Assembly (NCBI RefSeq): GCF_030867095.1
Contig: NC_081828.1
Span: 2,371,001-2,435,000, forward strand
Length of the DNA stretch: 64,000 bases
Direction: 5' to 3'
Source: Alligator mississippiensis
Taxonomy: Eukaryota; Chordata; Crocodylia; Alligatoridae
Made by a program: the position numbers and the translations under genes. Shown piece after piece: positions 12,560 to 24,887 of the stretch. Every line of letters starts with the position of its first letter. The first letter of the stretch is position 1. The notes below the pieces were generated by a model. That model did no database searches, had not been told where the DNA came from, and saw nothing but the letters and a program-made list of their open reading frames with translations.

Positions 12560-12995
12560 ACACTGGGAGAATCTACATGTGTGCATTTACTGCGCAGTAA
12601 CCAAAGTGACCGCACAGTGCGGTGCATGTCTACAAGTGCACACCCATACTGTGGAGCAAACACAGTGACTTACACTGACTTGAGCTTAAATTTGATACCT
12701 GCATCATGTGGTAACTAATGCAGTCCTGCTGCATGATGCAGGTATCAAATTCATGCCTGATTAGTTACTGCACAGTAACACACATGTAGATGCGTTACTG
12801 CACATTAAGCGCATTAACACTGTGTGTGGTGACTGACTTGGCATTCATTTTAGTCCCAAATCAGTCCCAAGCACCCAGCGCTAATGAGCTTTAATGCCTA
12901 CACATGTAAACCTACCTTTGCCTGCTTACTGCACAGTGACTTACTGCGCAGTAAATTTAAGCTGGTGTAAATGCACATGTAAACACGCCCAGTAA
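12560..12995. mobile_element. Fold-back/MITE-like DNA element
   Basis: The left edge (CTACATGTGTGCATTTACTG...) and the right edge, read in reverse complement (TTTACATGTGCATTTACACC...), are similar, giving terminal inverted repeats. The palindrome TTACTGCGCAGTAA occurs near both ends. The centre holds a perfect 20-bp inverted repeat (12689-12708 with 12732-12751) around a 23-nt loop. There is no coding capacity. The superfamily is not identified; a crocodilian MITE family is plausible. Confidence 0.7.
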
Positions 12996-15439
12996 GGAGC
13001 AGACACCGCCGGCTATCCCAGACTGGCTGCCCCCAGCAGGTACTGTTACAGCATCTGGCCAGTAGCGATGAACAGCTACCCCAGGGCTGTACAGAGCTAT
13101 GACAGCGGACACACTCTGGTTACACCGGGGTAACTGATGCTCTTTGCCTCAAGCAGTAACTTTGCCCCACAGTGCAACGACTTACCCCGGTGCAAGGCTG
13201 GGCAGCGTGCACCTGCTCCCCTCTTCAGAGAGGAATCCATTTACTCCGCCATAAATGTACCGTATGCCCACAGCTTCCTTCATGCTAGAGAAGGGGGTGG
13301 GGGGGCAAATAAATAAATAAAAGTCGATGCCCAGGCCTGGTGCTGAGCACAGCCCCCCGCGGGAATGGGCGAGTCGAAGACACAAGGGTGCTCGCACTCA
13401 CAGCTGCACGGAGGCAAAGGCTGTGCAAGGGGCAGAGCCAGGCGGGAGGCAGGGAACATGCCCCAGTGCATCTACCGCCATCTCCCTGCACACGGCCCTG
13501 CCGTTCCTAGCTGCCTCTTGGATGAAAGGCTTCCAAAGCAGCCTCCCGTGGCAGCTCGCCAGCCCTAGCCGCCCGCTCAATGGGAGAAGGAGGGACCAGT
13601 CGTCCTCTTGGCACAGCCCCGCAGCACAAGAGGCCTCTGTTGACACTAGGACTGGCTGTTCCCCGGCCTCTGCAGAGACTCCGCGAGGCCTCGTGGAAGA
13701 GCACGTTGCAGACCCCCTCCTCTCTCTCTGGCAGCTCCCACGCACGCACAAGGACCCAGGAGAGCAGACATCATGGGAGCCAGGGTCCCCCGCTTCCCTT
13801 TCACCTTAACACTAGCAATTTCCTGGCCTGGTGCCTGCAGGTGCAGGGGCTGGGAGAGCAAGAAGCCAGGGCCAAGGCACACGGCAGCCCCAGCGTGGTT
13901 CCCCGGACTCGAGCTGGCACGGGGCTGCAGCGAGATCCTCCCCAGGCGGGTGCAGCAGGATCCAGGCTCCGACTTACTGTTGGGCATTCGTCTCCAGCCC
14001 CAGGCCGCAGCCGTGGATTGCAGCGAGGGAGCTCGCTCTCTCGTTAAGCTGCCTGTCATTCTGTTTAATTGCAAGCTCCTGCCCAGGGGGGCCAGGCAAG
14101 GGGAGCGCGTGTGCCACACAGGAACGAGCACGGCAAGAAGTTTAAGTGCACTCGCTGGGAGAATAGCCCGTTGGGCTATGCTAATATACAGACCGAGCCT
14201 GCAGCTGTAGCTCGGCTCGTGTTCTTCGCCTGGCTGGTCAGGGAGCTAGAGAGCTGCCCCTGCCATGCCCATGGCCGTGGGTGCAGGTCACCTGCCCAGG
14301 TGCTTGGCACCACACAGAGAAGATCCTGGCATAGGCAGCAGCTTTGCCGTGCTCCTGGGGGCAGCCAGGGAGGAGGAGAGGCCTGGATAGCAGGGTCTCC
14401 CCAGGGGGACAGCACTGACTGCAAGGACAGAGGGCTCCATGCACCACAGGAGACCCTGGACACCGCTGGTAGCTGCATTTCAGAAAAACCCAGTGCCAGG
14501 CTGGGCATCTCCACTCACCAAGCTGCAAGCCACGCCACAGAGGGACCAGCCCTGCCATGGCTGGAGGATGACGCTTGAGGTCCCTGCTCAGAGCAATTTG
14601 CTGTCACTGGGAAACCCAGGCAGCTGGGACCAGGGAAGCCAACGTGCCCTGGGGGTGCCCTCCCCTGCCCTGGGGTTTCTCTCCTGCCAGGCACAGAGAG
14701 CAAGCAGCAAAACAGGGGAGACTGCAGAGAGCACAGGGCGCTGTCTGCGCTGCCCCAGCGGCACCAGAGCGGCTCCCGGGACGGTCCAGAAAGGCCCGTC
14801 ACGCGCTCCGGCGGCTCGGAGGCCACAGGCGCTGGGGAGCCGGCAGCTCCACCACCTTGTTATTGTCAGCGCTCCCCGAGGAGGGATTGTATAACCCGCT
14901 GGCAAGCGCGGCCCCAGGCGCCGACTGCTGCCAGCCGCTGGCTCCAGCTGATGCGGGAGGTCCCTGGGTCTGTGCATGACAGAGCCCCCCGCACAGCCCA
15001 GCGCCGCCTGCCACTGCAAAGCGATGGGCTTCTCCGCAGTCCAGCCCGGCTGCGCGCCCACCTCCACCCCTTGGCTCATTGCCCCGGTCTGTAACGCTCC
15101 CTCCCCGTAGCTGGGCCCTGCTCGGCTCTCCTACGCCCCAGCTAGACGGAGATAGGACACGGAAACACCAACAGGGATGGGACAGGACGGGGGTTCAGCG
15201 TACCTGCTGCTTCCTAAACTAACGATGGCTGCAAAAAGGAGAAGCCAAGAACCCCCCTCCCCGCCCCCGGCCTCAATGCTGCACACACCTGTGCTTGTGC
15301 ACACTCTTGCACCAAGGTGCACGTTTACCAGGCTGCTTGCTCACACGGACGCCCTCCTGGCACATGCAGATGCACACACGTGTACACAATAATCCAGCTG
15401 CCCCTGCGCATCTGCAGGGCTGGGGCACCAATCCCCTCC
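12996..15439. other. Intergenic, GC-rich, no gene recognised
   Basis: A tetranucleotide (AAAT)-type run lies near 13305-13322. Many overlapping frames occur on both strands at high GC, as expected by chance. No domain or exon pattern supported. An ACAC-rich segment lies at about 15280-15390. Confidence 0.45.
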
Positions 15440-15520
15440 TGGCACAGACTGACCCTGTTGACAGGGGCTTGGACTAGATGTGACCTCCCAAGGTCCCTGC
15501 CGGCCTGACTTCCCTACATA
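15440..15520 (+). mobile_element. CR1 LINE 3' tail
   Basis: GGGGCTTGGACTAGATGTGACCTCC-type tail followed by AAGGTCCCTGCCGGCC. Short plus-oriented CR1 terminus. Confidence 0.8.
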
Positions 15521-15524
15521 ATAA

Positions 15525-15990
15525 GGACGGAGCTGCCATGTGCTGGGTCAGACCCCGGGTCCGTCTCGCCCAGTGCCCTGTGTCACACCACGGCAGAGAG
15601 CCGCGGCCGGATGGGAGAGTGACCTGGGTCTGAGCAGGTAGCTTCATTTCAGGGTTTTCCTCTACTCCTCTCCCACTTGCAGCCTCCAACACTGAAGGTC
15701 CAGAAAAAGCTGATGGAGAGGCCGTGCCCCTCATCCCCGTGCTCAATAGCGACCAATGCCCCCTTCCACCAAGAGTATGTCCAGTCCCTTTGGGAATCTG
15801 GTTCAGCCATCAGCTTCCACCACATCTGGTGGCAATGAGTCCCCCTGCTTCATGACATGGTGCTAGTTGTAAACTTACTATTAGTTTCGTGGTATGACCT
15901 CTAGCTCTTGGATTGTGAGAGACAGTAAAGAATAAATCCCTGTCTACTCTCCCTTCAATAAATCCCTACCTGGATTATCTGAGACAAAGC
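15525..15990 (-). repeat. Dispersed repeat family X, minus-oriented copy
   Basis: The plus strand carries TGCTGGGTCAGACC... and CTCTCCCACTTGCAGCCTCC, the complement of blocks in the copies at 17.06 kb and 41.34 kb (the CGGACC/TGGGTCTGACC and GGAGGCTGCAAGGGGGAGAG blocks). It is a diverged non-coding dispersed repeat. I cannot assign a class. Confidence 0.5.
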
Positions 15991-17059
15991 TCTGCTGCGC
16001 CCCAGGGCATCAGACTATGGCAACAGGGTCCCCCAAGGCAGCGACAGCCCTAGTGTAGACAGGACCCTGCCCCACGTGCACACAAAGCACTAGCAAGGGA
16101 CGTGCAAATGCCTGCAAGTGCAGACTGGCTTCTATCTGGCGCTTCCTCAGCCTGCTGGATGCAGCCCCCGCCAGTCCCATGCTCCTAGGCTGGCAGGAAG
16201 CCTCAAAACCAAGAGGGCTAGCCCTTGGCAGGGGGCCTGGCGGTGCCAACTGCACAGCCAAAAGCAGCGCAAGGATCTGCTGTGGCCCAGCCAGCAGCGG
16301 GCCCAGGAGCTCCCAGCATGCAGCCCCTCCCCAAGCGACACGGAGCAGGGGCATCTCTGCATCCGGGCTGGTTAGCTCCCCAACCTGCACTTGCACCCCT
16401 GCAGGGTCAGCCCCCACAACGCTGCCCAGGCCCCGCACCGAACCAGTCGTGACAACAAGCCCCCGTCGCCAACATCCCCTCCCTGCCTGCAAACATCGGA
16501 GCCTGGGAGGCTGCAGCCCCAGGCCGGGGTGGGCAGCAGGGGAAAGTCATGACCTTGATGGTGAACAAGGAGGAATGAGCAAATGAGGACAGCGTGCTGG
16601 GAAGCCAGGCCCAGTCTCTCCAGCAGCGAGGGCCGCTCCTGTCTCCAGGCTAGGCCAGCCCAGCCCTGGTCCCCACACAGCCGGCGCGGTGTTGAGTGAG
16701 GACAGAAAGTTGCTTTCTGCAGCACCGAGACAGCTGCAAAGAGCCAGGCAGTCCCGGCGGTGTCATGATGTATTTGGAAAGCAGGATTTTTAGCTACATC
16801 TCCTCCCCACGCACTGCTTCCTGCCCAAATCCCAGCTCCAGCCTGGGGGGAGCAGCATAGTCGCTCCCCTTTTTCAAGTTTCTCTGTGCACGTGGCCACT
16901 GACATGTGCAAGAAGACCCAAGGGACCGGAGGCAAGGCAGAGCAGAAAAGCTAGGAGCGTGGTATAGCACTGGAGTAAGAAGTTAGGCCAGGAGGTTGCA
17001 GTACAGTAGTCACCAATACACCCTGGCTAAATCATCCTCAACTGGACCTAACCCCGTTC
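15991..17059. other. Intergenic, no gene recognised
   Basis: GC-rich, with several chance frames on both strands. Nothing recognisable. Confidence 0.4.
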
Positions 17060-17340
17060 ACAGCCCAGCACCCACCCGATGCCATACAGGGATCGGACAC
17101 ATGCTCGGAGGAAAGAGATATCACTCGCTAAGGGGCACGGGAGCGAGAGGCACGGCCTCTGCATCCGAGCTTCAATGCTGGAGGCCGCAAGGGAGAGAGG
17201 AACAGGGGAAACCCTGCTCAGCCCCAGGCACCCTCCCTCCCAGCCTCCGCTCTCTGCTGCCGTGCGAGACAGGAGCCCGGGTAAGACGGACCTGGGTCTG
17301 ACCCGGGAAACAGCAGTTCTCATGTTTTTAAGCCCCAAAT
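17060..17340 (+). repeat. Dispersed repeat family X, plus copy 1
   Basis: Shares with 41345-41620 an ordered series of blocks: GGGATCGGACACATGCT, GGCACGGCCTCTGCATC, GCTGGAGGCCGCAAGGGAGA, CAGCCTCCGCTCTCTGCTGC, and a terminal CAGCAGTTCTCATGTT. Identity by eye is roughly 75-80 percent. Non-coding. Confidence 0.7.
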
Positions 17341-19479
17341 TGCTTCTAGTGCAAGTTTGATACAGGAAGTGGGTAGATGGATGGGCTACGACAAGGTGGC
17401 CAAGTGCCCAAAGCCACACTGTTACGGCCTCGTGGACGCGCGAGTTCGACTCCCATTTTTGTCGTGTTCTTCTCTTTGGAGACCTGTTCCCAACCTTAGC
17501 TCAGCCAGAGCCGATTCTCACTGGCAAGCAGCCACTCGCGCAGGTCTTGCTGGATTTAAAACGCAGAAAAACCCTCTCTTTTATCCAAGGGTGTAGGTTG
17601 AATCTCTTATCCAAAGGACACCCCCAGCTGCAGTCACAAAGGGGGCTCAGGGTCACATCCTCAGAGCTGCAGCGGCTTGTTCTGCACCGGAGCGCTGCCC
17701 ATGGGTGAGAGGTGTGGTCCCCACTGGGCTTTTATTAAAAGGCCTGATTATCCCCAGGCTTTGCAGTGCAGGGATGGAGCAGTGGGGAAAGGGTTTAGAG
17801 ATCTGGGCTCGATCTGTCTTGAGGGCGCTGGGAAAGGAGCCCTGGGAAGCCTTGGAGCAGGAGATCGCCGCACCCCAAAACGCACGCTATCCTTCTACAC
17901 CGTCCCTGGGGCAGGGGACTCTTCAGAGCGGCTCCTGCCTGCTCCAGCTGGGCCGCAGCCCCAGGACAGTGGGGAAAGCAGAAGGGGAGAGGAGAGGCCG
18001 TGCCTCTGAGCACAGCGGGGAAGGACGGGATGTCTGCCCGCTTTGGGGACTGGTGGGATGTGGGGGCAGAGGCTGTGAGCAGGGTGTGGCCACACCTGCA
18101 GCATAGGTAGCTGGTCCTGCACCCCCTTTTCCAAGTCCTGCATCTGCCCCTGAGCCTCTGTATGCGGCACGTGGCAGATCAGAGCAGGGAGCAGAAAGCA
18201 GAGCAGCAGATCAGCCAGGGGAAGGCAGTGTCGGAACGGCACGCTGCCAAATAGATTGGCCTGCACCGAAGGAAAGCGCGAGCCCACGAGAGGCACAGAG
18301 GGGTCTGCGTGGAGGTTTCCCAGGGAGGAAGGACCCCTTTGAGGAAAAGAGGGGATGGGGAACTGCAAACACGGAGCGAGGAGGTGGGAGCGCAGGACGC
18401 AGCTGGAAGGAGAGAGGAGCTGGTGGGAGACACGGGGAAGGTGCGGAAGGGGTGCCAGACGCTGGCTGCTCCCAGAGCCGTGACACGGCCGGTGCTGGTG
18501 GGGAGCGAAGTCTCGTTAGCCCCGGATGCAGACGAGGGCAGCTCTGGCCAGCGAGGTGAAGGGGAGAGGAAGGAGATTATTTCACGGCTGATTCGTTTCG
18601 ACACCTTAGCAGCAGCCTGCCTGCAGGAGAGGGGGAGGCAGGCCTCTCGCTCCCCGCAGTCCCCCAGCTCCTGGGGTCTCAGAGGTGGCCCCAGTTCGGG
18701 ATCCACGTCCACGTCGCTCAGCCATGTTCGCACTAGAGCATTGTCTCACTGGAGGTCCTGGGAGGAGGCTCCCGTGCTCTGGGAAATGGCTGCAAAACAT
18801 CATGGGATATCTGCTGGCGCTATCAAGAAGCCTGGGTCCACACCCCGGCCTTCCCGCTGACCCAGCCCGTCATTCCTCGCTTCCCTGGGCTGTTTCCAAC
18901 CTCCACAGGGAGAAGGCAAAGCAAGCACGGGGGCCTTCAGACGTCCTCTTACTCCAAAAGCAGCTGCACAAACAGCTCAGTCCCCAGGGAGCCATCATCA
19001 CATCTGGGAAGGCTTCCCCGTGCATCTTTCCCCCATTAGCTTTGGTTTCTTCCCCCTTTCTTTTAGCCCCGTGTTTCCTGGCACTGGGAGAATTCCAGCC
19101 TTCCTGCAATGCTTTTGGCCTTCGGGTTTTAATTCTCATTTCAGTAGGGTTTTGACTACTGGTCTATGGTCTATGATATTGAGATGCCTGGCGAGGTGGC
19201 TGGGTGCTGGGGACGGGCAGAGCACCTTCCCCTGCATGGGGGGGAACCGCTGAAAAGACAAGAAACAGGATGCGGTGAAGTCAGGAGCAAGACTCGGTGA
19301 GAAGTGCTGCGGTCGGGCATGCGCTGAGCAGATGCATCCTGCGTGGCCTGCAAGGAGGTGGGAGGAAGAAGGTGGTGATACAGGAGATGGCCAGGGCCAG
19401 GGCTTGGGAGACACAGCAGCCTGGGTGGGTGGGTCCAGGAGCCTCCCAAATCTCAGCACCAAACTCCAGGGAAATCTAG
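17341..19479. other. Intergenic, no gene recognised
   Basis: GC-rich sequence with many overlapping chance frames. I looked for ZSWIM5-like exons, because ZSWIM5 neighbours HPDL in mammals, and saw none. Confidence 0.45.
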
Positions 19480-19590
19480 AAGATCTCGCATTTGTGTAGG
19501 AAGGTTTGGAAAAGGATGATCCTGCCGCCTCAGGCAGCGGGCTGGACTAGAGGACTTAGGGAGGTCTCTCTCCACTTTGTCCACTTCCTT
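19480..19590 (+). mobile_element. CR1 LINE 3' tail, diverged
   Basis: GGAAGGTTTGGAAAAGGATG, then a CCTGCCGCCTCAGGCAGCGG block and GGCTGGACTAGAGGACTTAG. This is the order of the CR1-family tail seen at 6.8 and 8.7 kb. Confidence 0.6.
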
Positions 19591-21387
19591 TCCACAGTGG
19601 GAGGCCCGTGGCACGTAGAGTAATGCTGTAGCACGAACTGCGATGCCCAGACACCTCCAGGGACCGCAGTGGGCACTAGAGCTCCCAGCAGGAAGCAGGA
19701 GGAGCAGCGTGGGAGCACGGGGCGACGCGGTGGAGGGGGACTCGCGTTCGTGGGGTCGGACGGAGCGGCGGAGCAGGACTGCGAGCTGCAGCACCAGGGC
19801 TCGGATGCAGAGCCCGGGCAGACGGCAATTACACGTTTTTATGGGACTGGTTTGGAGCCCTCCAGAGTTGTGGGAGGGTTTGAGGTTCTCCCGTGCCTCT
19901 CTCACGGCGCTTGTGCTTTCTACCAGTTCACCACAGTGCTACGATTTACCTCCCATCATCCGGTTCCTAAGTCTGTGTGCCTCAGTGCTGATCCACCTGT
20001 GTCTGTGCCCCTCTCCTCAGCCTGTTGGCTTGTCACCTAATCTAAAGCATCCCCTATATAAAAGTGGGACCGTGCCTCGGCGGCTCCTACGCAGGGTGCT
20101 GGGTGCGGGGTTTGGCACAATTCTGGGACCTGGCCCGGAGCTGGTGCCTAGTGCTGCAGCAGCACCTGCTTGCAAGAGCAAGAATTGCAGGGCCTGTTCA
20201 TGTTGCTGCAAAGACGAGCACCAAAAGCTTTCTTCAAACACCCCATCGTGCCCCCTCCGCTGTGTTTAGACCTTGAATTTTAAGATCCAAAATGCAAGTA
20301 CTTGAGCAGAAACATTGCCCCCAGAAATCCTCTTCTGTAGCATATTCAAGGGCTATTCTGAACACCCCAAGTTCCTTCCCAGAAATGTCCGGACCTACTC
20401 CGCTGTCCCCAAATGCCGGCAAGTCAGTTCATAGTGATGCTTATCGTCACGACCATTACTTAGGACTGGTGTTATTTTAGTTACAGGGCAGAAAGCTGAA
20501 GTAGAAATATCACGGCTCATTAAGTGTAGGGAACCTTTCATACCGCACACCGGCTCAGAAGCTCAGAAGAAGATTCCTTGCTGGGCCTCTTTCCTCAGAG
20601 GGGATGAAGCAGGCGCTCCGTTCAAATGCTCATCTAAGTCTACCCCAGCCAGGCAGTCGGTCCAATAAGAGATCACTCACCAAAGTCCTTGCCCCAAAAG
20701 TTATCCTAGTTGCTCCAGGACTCGAGAGAAAGGCAGCCCATGCAGGGACGCCCCATGCAGGCCACGTTGCAATCCAGCTGTTTTTGAACAATTTCACTTT
20801 AATGCCAAATGTGGAAGAGCGCGCACGCCGACCACTGAATAGGAGGGTGTTCAGTACACCCGTCTCCTGAGCAAGGGGCTCTGGCGCCCTTCAAGGCTTC
20901 AGTCCTTCAAGTACCTGCTCCCCTACGGCACGGGGCATCGTAACACCAAGCCGGGCACCCCAGGAGCCCACAGTCTGCAGCAGATTGCAGCCGAAGAGAC
21001 CCACAACACTTACCACTTTTCTTCTCTCAACCCTATTCCTGTCACTGGATCTGCAGGAGACGTGCCCAGCAGCCCGGCTGCAGAGCCCAAACAGCCCAAC
21101 GCTCACGTCTCCAGGAAGACGACTGTAGATTTCTTCTGGAGATTCCCCGTGGGCTCCAAGAATACTTGCGTGTACGCGGATGTCCACAGGCTACTCGGTG
21201 CAGGAGGTTACATTTCTCATTTGAGGCTTTAACATCTCTCCCCTCTTTCTAGCAATCAGCCAGGCAATGAACAGCCTCATTGCTGCTGCAACAAACTGAC
21301 CCTTCAGATAAGGCCCCAGCACCCATAGATACCAGGTGTGCACTCCGGCTTAGAAATAGCATCTAAAGGTTTTGGGAATTATATAAG

Positions 21388-21428
<41 letters not shown>

Positions 21429-24294
21429 TGCATGCAATATATAGATATATATAGATACATATACATGAGAATGGTTCAGGACAGGCAGCAGCAGTTCATT
21501 GATTTCTGAGAAGCTTGGCTCTCACACACACAGCTGTACTTTAACTCTGATGACAGCCCTAGGATTTGGTAGATAGATAGAATCGCTTGCTTGTTTGCAT
21601 TGCTTCTTTTCTGTTAGCACAGTGTATCAATAAATCTGCCTATTATCAAATGGAAAGGTCACGGTCAGTCTGAGGGTGTTTCCTCACCCAGAACAAGGAA
21701 TCTGGATCCTAAATCCAGAGCCAACGGGCTGCACACACAGTTACTAACACAGCCCTCCTGTGAGGAGCCGGTCTTATCAGTCCGGGGGATGAGCAGGCAG
21801 GTGATACCTCCCAGATGGACCTTCTTAGGGAAGGTAATGACCTTCTTCACTCCTCTTCCAGACATAGGCTGGGTGCAGTTAGTGGGCAAACAGGACCAGG
21901 ACCAGGCTGCAGCGGGGTCAAAGCTGCCTGTGCCACCAGCACAGAGGAGCTGGCTGCAGCAGGAGGGGGTGGGCAGGAGGGTCTTCCCAGCCAGGGTATC
22001 CCAAAGAGGCCACTTCCCAGTCCTAATTCCCTGCAGACATCCCCCCTGCTCCGTCATGCCAGGGTCCGTGTGCATCTCCCATTGCATTCCCCACTTTCAG
22101 GGGCAGAGCTGGCATGGCAGGTCCAAAGCACCCCCAAGGTCCCCAGAGCCACGTGCCCAACAGTGAAGCTCTCCCCAGCCATGGACCGCTCCACCTCCTT
22201 GCCCTGCAGAGGAGCCTGCCCTGTAAGAAGCAGCACAGCCCACCTCCTCCGGCCCCTACCCTGCCTGCTTCTCAGGCTCTCCCCACCTGGAGCAGGCTCT
22301 GAGCAGCAGCTGTTCCTAAGTGTCTGCTTGCTCAAAGCTGGGAGGTAATTAGGCCCTTCATTAACCTTTTCTGGGCTGCATCCTCTATTGGTCCCTGCTG
22401 CCTCTCTTCTCTCCTCGTGCCACTTTCTCCCTTCCAAGAGCTCCCATCCCTTTCTCCCCCCCACCAGGGGTACCCCATGAATCCTGGTATCCCCTGTGCC
22501 AGGACTCCTGCATCCCCCCCTGTTCCCCCTTCCCTGCACCACGACACCCGGTGCCAGGGTCTCTGTGCGACACCCTTGCCATTCCAGGGGTGCAGCATAA
22601 GGCCCTCCGCGAAGCTGGGGGTGATTGTGGGGCTGAGAGGCTCTAATAGCCACCATCACTTGCTTCCTTGATCTGCAGACAACCCCAGGTGCAGCTGAAG
22701 CTGCTGAGTGCTCTGCCCAAGCACCAGAGGGGTTGCAAGTCCCCATTTCTGTTTCCCCAACAATTTTCACATATTTCATCCATCCAAAGCCGGCCACACT
22801 CCCCCCATTTGGCTGAGAAACAGTTTCCAGAGCCACTTGGCTTGATGAGGCTCCGGGCACCCCGGGACAGACTCCCCACATACCCCAGCACCTAACACAG
22901 GTCACAACGGCACTAGTGTAAACGCAGCAAAATCCTGCTTCTGGGACTTTTACAAGGCACTGGGCAGATTCTGTGCCTGTAACGATGCACCATCTAGGAG
23001 TTTTTCTACTCAACACAAGCAAAGGCCTTGAATCTCTTGGGCTCAGCTTCTCCAAGGTACTTCGGTACCTGATACTCCTGGGATCCTCCCTGAGGGTCAC
23101 GGACCCACTTGCCTTTGGAGATCTGTGACCCTGAGCTTCATTTTCCCCATGGATAAGAAGGAAATGCCACGCGCATGCCCTGCCCTTCACAAAGAGAAGG
23201 TCAAACACCAGCGATGCCTCCCCTTCAGAGTCAAGGCCAAGGTCCAGCACAGCTGGAAGGCTTCGATGAGCTCATTTCTGGGACCAGGCTTGCAGGAAGG
23301 CACGTCAGGGAGGAGTCCGGCCCAGGGGCTCAGTGCCGGCGGTCAGGACAGAGGGGCCCCAACAAGGTTATCCGCTAACTCATCATGAGCTATCGTCTCA
23401 TTGCCATCATTTATCTCCTTGACCTGGACTGCATTTCAGGAGGGCAAAAGCCAAGATAAACACCAGCAGCTGGTGGCCAGCTGGTCTTGCAGCCGTCCCA
23501 GCTCTCCAACCCCCGTGTTGACCCCCCTTGGCTCTGCCTCCTGCTTTGCAAATGGTTTCAGTCCCGGTCTCCGCTCCGTTGTCCTCCGGCCTCCTTCGCT
23601 CTCCCTCTGCCAGGCAGCTGCTGCATGAGGTTCCTGCCTGGCCTCGATGCCTCCTGCCCAGCAGACAGGGGTGCTGAGCTGCTGACGGGAGCATGCTGCA
23701 CCCCGCCGCCTCGGAGGTCATTGCTTCCCCCCCACCTTGTGCTCAGCGCTCAGCTGGCGGCAGGGGTTGGTCCTCAGGCCCAGCCAGCATGGTGCTGAGA
23801 GAGATGCTGCTCCATACCCACGCCAAGCAGAGACCAGAAGCCAACGGCAGCTAGCATCCTTGCTGCCCCGTGCCCCTATCCCCTGGGTTTGGAGGCAGCC
23901 CTTCCCCCGAGACCAGGGTTGGAGAGGGCAGCTGGCAGGGGTTGCCTTCTGGGGTAAGCGCCCACCAGCCAGGACCCAACGTCCATGCCAGGGCTTCATG
24001 GAGGGCACAGTCGAACACGGCCACGCCGCCCAGGGGTAAGCTCAGGGGACCCCTATGGGCTGCCCCAAAAGGGTCGAATCCCGGAGCCAAGCAGGGCCCT
24101 TCACCTCGGCCATCTTCCCCCACACGCCTGGCCGGAGCGTGCACCCCACGAGCCCGGGGCCTCCGTAACCATCCTGAGCAGGGTCACTTCGCAGCACTTT
24201 ATTTGCACCCTCGTTCTTCGCCCTGGCGTGGCCTGCCTGGCCGTGGCTTGGTGAGGACGTGGGTGCCACCTTGCGGCGACTTGCCACCACTGCC
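19591..24294. other. Intergenic, no gene recognised
   Basis: Contains the TA microsatellite at 21389. The minus-strand frame of 398 codons (22054-23250) shows no domain and is treated as chance in GC-rich DNA. The low end abuts the SELENOP2 poly(A) signal. Confidence 0.45.
21389..21426. repeat. (TA)19 microsatellite
   Basis: Uninterrupted TA units followed by degenerate ATAGATATATATAGATACAT sequence to about 21465. Confidence 0.97.
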
Positions 24295-24300
24295 TTTATT
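24295..24300 (-). terminator. Poly(A) signal of SELENOP2
   Basis: TTTATT on the plus strand is AATAAA on the minus strand, about 590 nt after the SELENOP2 stop codon and 280 nt past the candidate SECIS core. A second AATAAA lies about 100 nt further down (24198-24203). Confidence 0.6.
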
Positions 24301-24544
24301 TATAGCTGGGACACAGAGGGCGGGAGCCATGTTCTCCCCCGTCACACCGGGCAAATATTGCTAAGAGAAGTGGGGGGAAAATGAGGCCTGGGGGAGCTTC
24401 GGGGAGGAGAAATGGACCAGGAGGGGCTGTCCCATCACCCCTGCCCCCTTCCCCTTCAGCGTGCCGTTGCCCGAGGGTGGTGGGGCGGAGGAGGGAAGAG
24501 GCTGTAGCCATCCCGTTGCCTCCTCCAGCCAACGCTGGCTCTGA

Positions 24545-24650
24545 CTCCTGCACCCTTGGCCCTGCTTTTCCACACAGCATCTGTCCACGGCGACCGGGGA
24601 TGAACCCGGGTTGCACCACAGGCTTCATTGAGCGCAGAAAAGGCCCGAGT
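24545..24650 (-). promoter_or_regulatory. Candidate SECIS element in SELENOP2 3' UTR
   Basis: Minus strand, about 260 nt after the stop codon. The 5' core ATGA is at 24628-24625. Twelve nucleotides follow, then the apical AA at 24612-24611, and the 3' core AGAT is at 24582-24579. The 12-nt helix pairs largely through G-C and G-U pairs with two mismatches. Flanking helix I pairs a GGCCTTTTC block with a GAAAAG...GGCC block. The spacing fits the eukaryotic SECIS rule (quartet, 10-13 nt, AA). An SBP2-bound SECIS is required to read UGA as selenocysteine. The fold was drawn by hand, not computed. Confidence 0.6.
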
Positions 24651-24887
24651 CAAGGGAGGAAGGGGTCAGAAGCAGCCCCACGGTGGGTGCCTCTGTGCTG
24701 AGAGGGGGCATGCTGACAGGAGGGGAGGGTCAGCGGGGCTGGGCGAGGGATCAGGACCCGGAAGGTGGTAGGCAGCACCGTGCCCTCCACTGGTGAGCAT
24801 GGGAGACAGGGCCAGCGAGGGTGAAGGAGTCCCGAGTCCCGTGGAAGTGAACCCGCTGCGTCTGCACATCCCCGTGTTCACCCCTCG

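Noticed and set aside
18606-18803. Minus-strand frame beginning MMFCSHFPEHG with an internal MAERRGRGSR, considered as a ZSWIM5 first exon
   Set aside because: Does not match the ZSWIM5 N-terminus and has no following exon.
22054-23250. 398-codon minus-strand open frame
   Set aside because: No recognisable domain, low stop frequency explained by base composition, overlapping frames on the other strand equally open.
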